Assembly (NCBI GenBank): GCA_025716815.1
Contig: JAIXMN010000017.1
Span: 1 to 64,000, forward strand
Source of the DNA: Dichotomocladium elegans
Lineage: Eukaryota; Mucoromycota; Mucoromycetes; Mucorales; Lichtheimiaceae
DNA length: 64,000 bases
Direction: 5' to 3'
A program made the position numbers and the translations under genes. The notes under the pieces were generated by a model. It was not told the DNA's origin. It searched no databases and saw nothing but the letters and a program-made list of their open reading frames with translations. This document shows positions 11,692 through 26,148 of this stretch, piece by piece (within the stretch, counting starts at the first letter, position 1; each line of letters begins with the position of its first letter).

Positions 11692-12640
11692 TACACTATT
11701 TTCAAAATCGAAGTCGCACTCTGCCAGTTCTGAAGTCGCAGGATCGCAAAAACACAAATTTTTTTGTATGGGCGAAAGCCTAGTTTATTTGCAACAGACA
11801 CATGTGCTATGCAGAGGTGAGCTGGGAGTGTGATCAATTGAGGGGGAAAAGGTGCCAGAGTTTGCGTGCAAATGGGTGGTTGCAGTTGATGTCATGGGTG
11901 TGGAGTCGAATATATGTGCCCAATGGGCAGTCCAGACGGCCTGAAGGATGGCAGAAATGAGACGGACCCGGCGATTGCGCTGGGCTAAAGAGTCCAAAGG
12001 GAAATCCATTGTCTTGAGAGCGGTCAGCACAGCCGCATGGTCAGGGTCGGCTAAGTATACCGGGGCCCATCGCAAAAACACAAATCGCATTTTGCCCAGA
12101 AATCTTTACGCGTGACGACAAATCGAATGTCACATGCATACATGGAAAGATGTCGCAAATCCATCCCATGCTTATGACTCTTTCTCTTTATAAACTTTTA
12201 CATTCTGAAATGAGCAATCTATTTTTTTACGACGATGGCCAAGATCATGTCGTTGATGAGCGTGGCTGACCTGAATCTATGGACTATGCCATTGATGAGG
12301 AAATGTACTCACTTCAATCCATTTGTTCTTTCACTGAATATTTGCGTAGCATATCGTGCAAAGATAACCCTGAGCTTACTCTCACATACATTCCCAAGCG
12401 AAAGGATGCAGACATTCGGATGAAAGAAGCGGGGATCAAGCGCAGTACACAGCGTACACTGACCAAGACAAAGTCAGATTTTTCAAACTGGTGTTTGAAG
12501 AGGTATTGAGTGCATCAGCTGCAGCAAAACAGCTAGGAATCCATGTTCTTTCAGCGCAGCGATGGGCATTACAGTAAGAAAAGAACTCTGACAGCATTTT
12601 AAAGAAACTTAGAAGCAGAGGGCCGATCGTGTATTCTCAA
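11692..12640 (+). mobile_element. Tc1/mariner element, copy 3 (interrupted, 3'-truncated)
   Basis: A TA target at 11692, then CACTATTTTCAAAATCGAAG and the shared leader. The copy is split at 11759/12069 by a retrotransposon insertion with a 17-bp direct repeat. After it the leader resumes and the transposase start is readable: a 76-residue frame from 12279 contains MKEAGIKRS. Matching to copy 2 stops near 12640-12690, so the catalytic domain is missing. Confidence 0.8.
11760..12068 (-). mobile_element. 5'-truncated LINE-like (non-LTR) retrotransposon tail
   Basis: 309 bp inserted in mariner copy 3 and flanked by a perfect 17-bp direct repeat (11743-11759 and 12069-12085, ATCGCAAAAACACAAAT). 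Read on the minus strand it holds the end of a protein frame with RRVRLISAILQAVWTAHW, like the extreme C-terminus of LINE reverse-transcriptase polyproteins, then a stop, a short 3' region, and an A-run directly at the target duplication. A 3' fragment with an A-rich tail and a long target-site duplication is what target-primed reverse transcription leaves. The family name cannot be read from so little. Confidence 0.7.
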
Positions 12641-12751
12641 TGAAGAGCATTAGAAAGTTATAAAAAAATTATTGTTCTAGAATGCAATTGTCCGTACTCA
12701 AAATAATCCTATATCGAGAAGAGTAAGTTTATTCTTGGAAAGAACAGAGAA

Positions 12752-12946
12752 CTATCGGGGTGTGCTTGTCTTTTTGTCAATGAACCATTCAGCCTGGAGA
12801 TTGTAACTGCGAAGCTGGTTATCAAATGGAATAATGAAGTAATGGCTTTCAGGAAAGTTAATGTTCTCATTGTAATATTCAGAGAGACTATTCATCATGT
12901 ACCTACACTTCCTGAACGTATGAATAAGGATGAGAGCAGTGTCGTG
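12752..12946 (-). pseudogene. Unrecognised coding fragment beside a possible LTR
   Basis: The minus strand is open for 64 codons and ends with a stop at 12752: it contains YMMNSLSEYYNENINFPES and ends IDKKTSTPR. It starts abruptly where the possible LTR begins, so it looks like the tail of a gene cut by an insertion. I do not recognise the family, and chance openness is possible in this AT-rich DNA. Confidence 0.3.
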
Positions 12947-12949
12947 TTT

Positions 12950-13327
12950 TGTTGTGTTGTAAGAGACTGAAGTACAATCTTCCTACACTACACAAGTGCC
13001 GGATATATATCGGATTATTCTTGAGACGGTCTCTTGGAATTACTTCTTGGAATTGTTTGGGATTTCATTGTTGATTTCAGACCGCCCTCACGTCGGTAAA
13101 ACCTCATTAAAGAACACGGAGGGAAAAAGACTGAGGAGATGCATCTGGAATATTGCATCATAATAGCTCCATTGTTCTCAACAATCACCTTTGCAACAAG
13201 CAGTACTCAAAGTATCAGCAACCACTGCTGACACTATAAATACGTAGGGATACTCAAGCAAACTGTCCCTTTCCACTATCCACATATAAAACTATAGCCC
13301 ATACAGCCTACAGAAAATAACACAACA
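12950..13327. mobile_element. Possible solo LTR of an LTR retrotransposon
   Basis: 378 bp bounded by TGTTGTGTT and AACACAACA, a 9-bp inverted terminus of the TG...CA kind. It contains TATA-like words (CTATAAATACG and CATATAAAACTATAG) placed as in an LTR promoter and a central GTAAAACCTCATTAAAGAA segment. No second LTR, primer-binding site or clear 5-bp target duplication was found, so this is tentative. Confidence 0.4.
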
Positions 13328-13417
13328 CCACATTTACGGTTGAAAGGTAATACGGCCGCTTTCATACTCGGCTCTGCGATACTAAGAAATAATATACCCT
13401 AGGTCTTCGCCCACCAA

Positions 13418-15589
13418 ATGGCCCAACTGCACCGCCTCGTCATTCCCAAAGGCATGCGCACTGGCCGTATAATTGGGGTGAAATCGTCCATACGGGGCAT
13501 CGGCTGGTGACAGCAGTTCCGTGAACATCTGTATCAATTGGTCAACCTTGCCCACAACACCACAACACAAGCGTACGCGTTCGCCAAATATATTTTCATC
13601 AACGAGGCAGCGCGCGATCCAAATTTTAACATCCAGGAAAACATCTCGAAGTTCTTTTCAGAAGTTTGGCTCTCCATGGTTAACAAAGCCGAACGCCGCA
13701 CCCAAGGTGAAACTGCCCGCATCCGAGAACTAATTAGTCGCCACAAGGATGAGTATCTTCGGATATCCGGATACGACAGGCCTGCGTTCCCTTATTCCCA
13801 GCAATGTTCTTCTTACGAAGGCACCAAGATTTATACTGCTTACGTGAATAATGTCCACATGCGGTTCGGGCAACACCTTCGGCGTGTCATCAATGTCATC
13901 CTGAATTTTCGTCAGCGAAAAGCCGACCGCAAGCGGGAGTTAATCGCACAGGGCCTAAGCCCCGATCAAGTACGCCAGGACCTTTATGAAACCATCACCC
14001 GGCATGCCACAGGATTCAAGCTAGCAATTGCCCGTCGAGGTGTTTTGAGGGAAGACATTAATGCCGAGCCTGGATTTCTTCGGGAAGCATACGATATCTT
14101 ACAGCCTGTCTTGAACGCTTATCCCCGAAACCACCAATTCCAACACCAGAGTATCTATTACGACACCCAAGGCCAATCCCGTTAAGCATTTCAACGCCTT
14201 CTTCCAGCTTGCACGTGCTTGTCAGCAGAACGAAATACGCGGATTCAAATGTTTTCCACTTCGTCGCTCGTGGTCACCATGCTACATGGAGATCGATACG
14301 AAAATCCTTGCTACCATATCCTGGGCTGCAAAATGGAATCCCACACAAGCAATATGGAGTACTGGAGACGGGTTGTAAACCTGAAATCAAGAGCTTCCAA
14401 ACCCCAAGAATCCGAGCTGCTCCAATTCCGTGGGACTATTCACACTGACGGCGTCGTTGTTACTGTGTTAAGAAGACAAATGGCCTTCAATTGGGTTTCG
14501 GACAGAGATTTGACATCCAGAGCGAAGATATCGACTACGTCAACCCACAGATAGTCCGGAACGAAGACTATAGAGGACATTGGGTCACCATTCATCCTGG
14601 CTGAAGGGACCTGTTGTATTGCGTTCATGAGAACTCTTCACCCGACAACCACCAGACCTTCTGATATACAAAGAAGCTTCAAGATCATACACGGATGACC
14701 AAACGGTACCGCAGACTCCGAGAACGACTCAAGTTAGAGCGACCCGAGGTCGCGTTGGCTGAGCAGAATCTATCTCAATTTCAAAGTCATACGCTTTCCG
14801 TGCACAACTACGACGGATACCTCGCCGCCAAGAACCGGGTCTCTGTAGTTCTCAAGTCTTTCTACGCGACAACCACTACGAACCACCCGAACCCGCAATT
14901 TCTTTTTCGGAAACTTCGCCTGTCAGCATTTTACAAGAAGCAGCAAGCAGATGAAAAGCTTCTCGACTCTTTGAATGTGAATTTTGGCAGTAGGTCCGTT
15001 TTCGTGATTGGAAATTGGTTTGCGCCGCATACCAGATATCACGAGCTTATCCGTGGTGTCGGCTTCCGGCAGCTGTTGAAGAAGAACAATTGCAATATTT
15101 TATTTGATCGACGAGTACAAGGCAAGCAAGTGCTACCCTGTATGTGACAATGAAAGCCTTGCTGCCTTTAAAATGGTTCCTAATCCACGCCCATATCGGC
15201 GACCCGACAATCCGCTCACGATCTGCCATGGCCTGCTACGGTATGAAGGACGGGCATGTTGTGTTATATTTCCAAAAGATTCTAATATTTTGATGTTTCA
15301 ATAGATGCACAAATCAAAACTGTACAGCAGGCATACCAGAGGGTGTTCGTCAACCAAGGTTATGGAACCGCGGGATCTGGCGGCGGCTCTCAACATGCAT
15401 CATATCCCCCGGGGTCTTTGGGAAGATGGTATCATCCCAGCAAGGTTTCAGAGAAGAAATGCTGCACAAGCGTCCGCAGCTGGTGGAAGGCCACACTCAC
15501 CTGAACCAGAGCAGCGCAGCGTGAGACCACGACTGGCAAGGCCAGGAAGGCCACGAGGTGCACGCTCTGGCGGGTCGAGACGACCGTAA
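13418..15589 (+). pseudogene. Fanzor-like (eukaryotic TnpB-related) RNA-guided nuclease gene, broken
   Basis: A chain of collinear fragments in changing frames. MAQLHRLVIPKG opens at 13418 and is stopped by TGA at 13508. The frame then runs to 14185 (YQLVNLAHNTTTQAYAFAKY, then a helical region), shifts to IRGFKCFPLRRSW, then to EYWRRVVNLKS and RGTIHTDGVVVTVLRR. The RuvC-I site reads TIHPG-stop-RDLLY near 14593, where DPG is expected. The second segment (14695-15147) leads to IDEYKAS with the RuvC-II Glu at 15113, a damaged zinc ribbon (CYPVC ... CHGLLR), and RDLAAALNM with the RuvC-III Asp at 15374. This is the order expected of Fanzor/TnpB nucleases. At least two stops, several frameshifts and Asp-to-His in RuvC-I make it inactive. 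15240-15303 could be an intron (GT...AG). The family call rests on motif order, not on an alignment. Confidence 0.6.
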
Positions 15590-15599
15590 CCCCGACCAA

Positions 15600-15690
15600 G
15601 AATTTTCCGCGTCAGTTATCGCTGACGCACCCAGGATAACTACAACCCTTCGGGGAAAGCCCCCCTCCCTTGGAAGGACGGTGTGTTGTA
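15600..15690 (+). other. Hairpin-rich segment downstream of the Fanzor relic (possible guide-RNA fossil)
   Basis: Two clean stem-loops lie just past the reading frame: GCGTCAG/CTGACGC (15609-15615 with 15622-15628) and CCC-TTCG-GGG (15646-15655), the latter a UUCG-type tetraloop hairpin. In Fanzor and TnpB elements the guide (omega) RNA lies at and beyond the 3' end of the nuclease gene. The link is inferred from position and structure only. Confidence 0.3.
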
Positions 15691-15872
15691 AGTTAACGGG
15701 ATTGGGAGAAGGCGTAGTGTTTTCTGCTGACTAACAGGGTGTAATCCATGGATGCGAAATCTTTTTACCTACTGATACGACAAATTTATATAATTTTATG
15801 CGACATTTTTTTTTGTATTTTTTACAACATTTATTTTTGAAAATAAAGTATAAAAATACAATAAAAGGATAA

Positions 15873-17255
15873 TTAGGCCTTGGAGGGAGCGATCTGGACC
15901 TCGGGAACCTCAGTGTTGTAGATAACGTAGTTGTTCTTGAGGAAAGTGTCGCCAATGATGGAGAAGTCCATACCAGCGCTTGCAAAGCCAGCATAGCAGA
16001 CGCCGCCCTGCTCAACGTAGATGAGCGAGTCAGTAGGGACCTGGAAAGTGGCGCCGTTAATAACCAGCTCGAGGGGTTCGTAGCTCGAGGTGTCACAGCT
16101 GATGGTGTAGGTGCCATCGCCGTTGGCCGTAGCACCGTAGGCATCCGCGACGGCGGACACGATGTCATCAGCCAGGATGAGAAGGCTGGTGCCGGTGTCG
16201 AGGATGGCAGCAGAGTCGCTAACGAGGGTCTTTCCGCCGGTCTTGTAGGCGTCGACAGTGACGCCCCAGAAGCCCTGCGAGTTGTCGATGGGCACGGTTG
16301 TCAGGTCACCAGCAATGTGGTCCTGGTTGTAACCACCAAAGTAATACTCTATTACACGTAAAAATGAATGGGTGGGGACCGCAAAGAACGCAAAAGCATC
16401 CAGCGTTCATCTTTAACCCTAACACCCCGCGCCCACCCGTAGAAAAGTAGGCTGTACACTTACCACCACCGCCGCTCTCGGAAGCCTTGCCAAGGTATAC
16501 GCCGAAGATGGGCTCCGAGATCAAGCCCTGGCTAACGAGATTGTCCATGGGAGTCTTGATACCCTCGACGGAGGTGATGGTGTTGAAAGCGAGACCAAGG
16601 AGACCGTCGATGGGACCGTTCTGGAAGGAAGAGGACTCCTTCGAGGCCAGATCAATCGTCTGGTTCTTGATGGCATAGCCACCGAGGGTCACGGTATCCT
16701 GAGCAAGATAGCCTCCGGCGGTCGATCCGTCGCCGTAGCTAATGGACCAGGGGATCTTGCTGGGCTGAGAGAAGGTGGAGGACTCGGAAGGCTGGAAGAG
16801 GGTCTGGCTGGAGCCACAGTTGGTGCATCCCTCGGAAGCTATGATTTGGATTTCGAGCGAGAATGATTAGTTAGATAAGCAATGGTATACATCTTTCGAA
16901 GGCAGGGATATGCTGGATTATTACCAAACCAAAGATCGGCGGAGCCAGTGTCGAAGTCAAGCTTGAGGTCCTGAGGAGGAGTGCCGACGCTCACAACACC
17001 ATAGTACTCAACATCGTATTCATAGTCGGTCATGGGAACGACACCATCTCCTTCGCTGAGCGAGTTAACTGAGAAGCGAGCGTACTTGCTCTTAGCACGA
17101 AGGACCGAGGCAGTTGCGTTGCGCTTGAAGTTGCTGTTCTGAACCAGCGGGAAGCGGTTGCCGGGTTTTCCGACAGGCTTAGCATCGGCCTCAAAAACGG
17201 AGCAGAGGAGTGCAGCTGCTGCCACTGACAACCAGACAAAAGGAGTGCGAGCCAT
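15873..17255 (-). CDS. Secreted pepsin-like aspartic protease
   Basis: Three exons (17255-16925, 16838-16464, 16348-15873) with GT-AG introns of 86 and 115 bp give a closed 393-residue protein. A signal peptide (hydrophobic stretch [14 protein letters not shown], then ADA) is followed by a propeptide with basic residues, then the mature enzyme. Both catalytic sites are intact: FDTGSADLW and LDTGTSLL. The flap tyrosine is in SYGDGS. Cys pairs such as CTNC are present. This is the A1 family; in Mucoromycota such enzymes (rhizopuspepsin, mucorpepsin) are secreted acid proteases used for nutrition. The 3' flank is A/T-rich with AATAAA-like words. The gene stands alone, between the transposon island and a 3-kb gene-free stretch that may hold a long promoter. 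Confidence 0.95.
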
Positions 17256-20200
17256 TGAAAAGAAAGTAAATAAGAGTTGGGTAAGGATTGGGTGGGTTGG
17301 GAGTGCTTTGATGATGGATCTTGGACAGGTCAAAATGGGTCAGTTTTTATAGGAATTTGTCGCCTCCCGGTTTCGCCATTGACCTGGTGATCGATTCAGG
17401 TACATTTGTTTTTTTTATGCGAAGGGTGTAACGTCAGCAGTTAAGAACAGGATGATGAGCTCTCCGTTTTCAGTTAAAAAAAGATAAATATGGAAGGTGA
17501 ACAGAGATCCATATCTTCCCTCTCCACGAATGGACGGGCGGAGAAGGACCTTCAGAGAGAAGATCAATTTACAAGGCATTTAATTTGCGAAACAGACTGA
17601 CACGCTAAAACACGGGGGGTAGGGCGAATTGCGTGTGTGCGGTTGCACACAGCCTCTCTCGCGACTTTCTGTATATTTTATTACTTCTCCGCTTATCCAG
17701 AAGCTCCCATCCCTTCTTCGATCCTGACATTCTAGGCCTCTGAAGAAATATACAGCAAATGCTTATTGTTTCTCACTCTAGGATTGGTATCGCTAAGATT
17801 GGGCGCAGAGGAAACGCTGGTATGGATATTATAGATTGTTGAACGCAAACTTCACCTTAGCATAGCTTCTCACATGCAAACAGCTGTCGATCTGCTTCCA
17901 AAAAAAGTAGTATCGGACAACTTCAGGCAAGACGTTCCGAGTAAGGCATAGTACGTCCTAAATGAAATATAGGATTGCATAATTATCCTCGAAATTAGCA
18001 AGATGGGTGAAACGACGAATAGATTGATGAATCGCAACGCTAGCGCTAATGCTGTCCTTCCTTTCCCCCCCCCCAAACCCCAGGCTACGTGCATGCACAA
18101 GCCGGACATTTGCTTAGCAGCATCGGTTGACCATGGTGATATTGTTCTCTGTTAACTCACTCAAAAAAGTTGCATACAAAATGGTGCGAGGATGCACAAT
18201 CATGCGTATGCATGCATCCCGGGTATGCGAAAGTCAAACGTGATCGGGACAACGCTCCCTGAAAAACAGAAAATAAAAGCCTATTTTGAGATAAAATATA
18301 CGAGAGTGATCGCCCGTTCAGGGATCCGTCACCGATAAAAGCGAATCTCTGTGTGCGTGTGAATGGACGATCCCTCTATCTCCGACACACCCTCTTCTGC
18401 CCTATACTTCAGTAACACAAGCGCTATCCTCAGAGAAGAAAAACTATCTCGGTTTGGAAAAACAAGACAAAAGTAGCAAAAAATATACCTTTGCTCATGG
18501 ACGCTTGCTGCATAATTTCAAGAGATGGCCATCATTGTGTGCAACAAATGATACCAAGATAACCTTTTCGTTTGCATGAATGCATGAGTCAGCTCTGGTA
18601 TCAGAAACCTTTTTTTCTTCTTCTTATTCCTTCCCCACCCCTTTTATTGATCAGCATGTTACACCGTAGAGACCTCAAGGGAAATCAGCTCACTATACAG
18701 TAACACCCTTCTTTCTTATCGGCATATAGATCCTGAGAAGCAATCGAGTTGTCCAAGACAAATATGTACCTGCAATCAAGGCGTGCAACTTGCATCGTAA
18801 TTGCTCCAGTCAGAGATATGTACAGTATCGCGTCATTCAGTGACCCATTATACTGTAGACGCCTCGAAGAGATTCGACTTATCATCTTCGCTTCTCCCGG
18901 CCTTTCACATATGCCGTCCGGGCGGGCTACTTGATATATCTCACCAAATGAAACTGGCGATGATGATTACCGTACTTTATTTATCGGGTTTCTTATGGTC
19001 TCCTACTTTGCAAATAAGCTACCTGCTAGTTTACGCAGGTACGTAGCTGCGAACGGATATCTCACCAAGCAACGGCCTGGGTTGAAAGCCTCTCAAGAGA
19101 GAACCTTCCACTCGGGAGATAACGTTGATACCTCGCCCGCCTTGTTTTCTGATTTCACTGCACACACGTGCAAATCCCCACTCCCGACCTTAGCGGACAC
19201 GAGCCCTGTGAACCTTTTATGGATTAGCTCTGTGGACACCGTCTTTCCTCTATCATCAACGATTCTTCAGAACTGCCATGGAGACCCGCCTTGCCTCGGA
19301 AAAACTTTTGACTCATTTGAATCGACACGTTCTATTTCATTGTCATTTGCTAACAATTTGCGTCTTGATCTCAAGCGCGACAGTGTTATTGCTCCCATCT
19401 AATCTATAGACGAGATCCGCTTGGGAAATCTCGTCATGTTTTGGATCTTCCCGCCCCCTACCATCTCGACCGCTGTTGTTTCAGAGACGCACTCGCGCCT
19501 GCGCACCCCATCGCAATCAGGGAGCATTGTCAAAGACGAGGGAGGAAAGAGGGTTTCCTTCTCTCTCATCCCCGTACCCACCACCTCCGCCTGCTCCATT
19601 CTGGATACTGTAAAATGTTTCTTTCCTTGTTTCCTTTTTGGATACCAGCGATGGATGGGATTGTCATGTAATCTTCCACTGTCGGCACTTGATAGCTCAT
19701 GAATTTGCTATCAGAGAAAAGGTTAGTGCCATGTTTAAAAACGCTGTCTGGTCAATAGGCACAGGAGTTCTTGAAAGGTGCATGGCGAGAGAGCAAGGAA
19801 GAGGACAATGATCGAATTTCTTGAGAAAAAGAGAAATGGAGGGTGTGTGAATGCAACGGGGCTCTGATGGCAGATGTCGGATACAAACCCATGATAAATA
19901 CGAGATGTTTAGGACATCTCTTTGTTTTTAGAGGGAAGGTGGAAGACATGCGACAATAATAACAATCATAATAATAAAGCACACCGAAAAGAAAACAAGA
20001 TGCACACATCGCATGAACGGAAACGCACAATCCTACGACCATGGCATTGTTGCATGCTCCGTGATCTTGATGCTAATTCTTCGAAAATGAGTTGGTTCTG
20101 CTTAGCTCGAGTTTCTAGGTCTGATATCCAAAGCCTCGGTTTGTTTATGAAAAGCCAAGTGGATCATCAATGATGTGCTTGTGCAGACCTTTATCAAAAC

Positions 20201-20388
20201 CACTGCATCTGTAGCTGAAGATGGTGCTGATATGATGTAGGCGCTTCGATGGAATCCCCTATCCCACATGACATGAGCATTTCAAAGAAAGCAAACCAAG
20301 CAAACACGCTCAGAGGAGAGTTTGCAACTCGCGATCATCATCATTGGTTTATTGATCTCGTAATAAAACCAAACCAAACATTCTCGCG
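17256..20388. other. Long gene-free region upstream of the protease
   Basis: About 3.1 kb with no convincing exon. The longest frames (18995-19402 and 19421-19702, plus strand) have no recognisable domain or compatible splice context. A C-run at 18064-18075 and C/T-rich tracts are present. Probably the protease promoter and the 3' flank of the poly(A)-binding protein gene. Confidence 0.5.
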
Positions 20389-24168
<3,780 letters not shown>

Positions 24169-25529
24169 ATGGATACAGTAAAAGAAGTTGGAGCACGGGT
24201 TGTACGCCGATTAAGTGGCAAAAAGAAACGAGGCATACAGAATTTGATATGCACACCTATCGAAACACCGATGCCTACTACACCTGTGTCGCCCATAAGG
24301 AGTCGCAAGAGTAGCAGCAATTCGATACCAAACAACCATTCAGGTAGATTGCGTTCTCTCCTGCTTTGTCTGCAAAATGCGCAGGTTGCTGATTTTTTTG
24401 TTCTATGGCCACAGAGCTGGACAGCACGTCTTCAATGCCGTCGCCGGTGATGAACGACAGCGACGATACATTGCATGCACCTGTCCTCTCTCCCGCAGGA
24501 GAACTCACCCCTCCCCCTTCTCTCTCCGCATCTCCCAAACCCAGCCCTGCTTCCAAATTATCCTCCGAAGCAAGTCCCCTCGATCAGTACATCATCAAAC
24601 AAACGCTCGGTACAGGGAACTTTGGTCGAGTGCACCTTGCGCTGAGTAAGGCAGACGGCCAGTACTACGCCATCAAGACCCTCAACAAGCAGGATATTGT
24701 ACGCCAAAATCAGACGCGCCACATCAATAACGAGCAAGCCATCCTGCGCAAGGTCGACCATCCATTCCTTGTCAATTTGTTGGACACCTTCCAGGACGAT
24801 ACCCATCTTTTCCTTGTCATGGAGTACATCCAGGGCGGCGAGTTGTTCCGCATCCTTCGACAGCAAAAGCGCTTTTCAGAGTCCACCACCCAATTCTATG
24901 CGGCAGAAGTGATTCTCGCGCTGGAATATCTTCACGACCGGGACATTGCTTATCGTGACATCAAACCAGAGAATATCCTGCTTGATGCGGACGGGCACAT
25001 TAAGCTCGTTGACTTTGGATTTGCAAAGATGGTGCCCGACCTTACCTGGACTGTGTGTGGGACGCCTGATTATTTTGCACCTGAAATCATTCGGTCGAAG
25101 GGCTACAGCAAGGCCGTCGATTGGTGGTGCCTTGGGGTTCTCATGTACGAAATGCTGGTCGGCCATCCGCCCTTTACCGAAAAGAACCCGGTGGATATGT
25201 ACCAAAACATCCTTGATTGCAATATTACATGGCCTGACGATCCCGTCATTTCTTCGGTCGCCAAGGATCTGATCCAGAATCTCTTGACTCCCGATCTGTC
25301 TCGACGTTACGGAAACCTTAAGGACGGTTGCAAAGATATCAAGAAACATGCATTTTTTGATGACCTTGACTTTGACAAAATCGCCCAAAGAGAGGGCACT
25401 CCACCCTATCGGCCTGAGATCAAAAGTGAGAGTGACACTGCTTGCTTTGATAAGTACAGAGAACCCCTCGTGCCCTATGGACAAACTCAAGCAATAGATT
25501 CATACCGAGACCAATTCCCAGAGTTCTAA
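24169..25529 (+). CDS. cAMP-dependent protein kinase catalytic subunit
   Basis: Two exons (24169-24343 and 24415-25529) close to 429 residues. The 71-bp intron has GTAGAT at its 5' end and a TTGCTGAT branch-like word 25 bp before the AG; an unspliced start at 24405 would give 374 residues. The N-terminal extension is basic with a PKA consensus RRLS near residue 15. The kinase core has the glycine loop GTGNFG, VAIK-type lysine (YYAIKTL), catalytic loop YRDIKPEN, DFG, and the activation segment TWTVCGTPDYFAPE with the phosphorylatable Thr. The C-terminus ends FPEF, the FxxF motif of AGC kinases. In fungi PKA links cAMP to growth, morphology and carbon sensing. Confidence 0.93.
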
Positions 25530-26148
25530 TTTAGACGTTCCAAAAGTTACCCCCACCCCCGAAAAAGTTTTTTTTTCTGCTTCCCCGCCTTCCTTCCCTA
25601 CTTTGCCATCAAGAATAGACAAGTAAATAAATAGCGTGCTTCTTGTCCATGAGAAAACGTACTCTCATTAACCGTCTTCGCCCTCACATAAGTATTTTGT
25701 TTGAACATTTCTTTACGAATTGAATTACATTAGAAGCGCTAGAGGCGAACGCATATATGCTCATAAAGAAAGGTCGTCAAGACCGTACAGTAGTCGGGCT
25801 GCATAGAGGTATCCTGGTGAGCTAATGCAAAATCACGGAGTTTATACGGCCTACTAAATGGATGGATGCCTACAGTGTTTGGAGATGATAAGATATTCAC
25901 CCACTTGAGTAAAGTAGATGATCGCATGACGCAATAAAAGTAAAATCACCCATGTTGTTGTGCTGACTTCTCGTCAGATGTTTCCTAACTCATGTGTGGA
26001 CTCGAAGAATGAAGATGGAGATCCTAACACCCAATCCCTCCACCTCTCCCCCAAAAGAAGGCTTCTTCTTTCCCTCTCCCGTCAGAGCGTTTCGTTATTA
26101 TCTTGACAACCTCGATGCAAGATTGTTGTATTTTTGAATAAAAATATA
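25530..26148. other. Convergent intergenic region
   Basis: Three-prime flanks of the kinase gene and the F-box gene. There are T-runs and A-rich words such as AATAAAAATATATT near 26135. No gene seen. Confidence 0.5.

Noticed and set aside
12300..12509. Intact small gene starting MDYAIDEEM
   Set aside because: It is the N-terminal remnant of mariner transposase copy 3.
18995..19702. Two frames of 135 and 93 codons in the protease upstream region
   Set aside because: No domain, no splice support and composition like C/T-rich promoter DNA.
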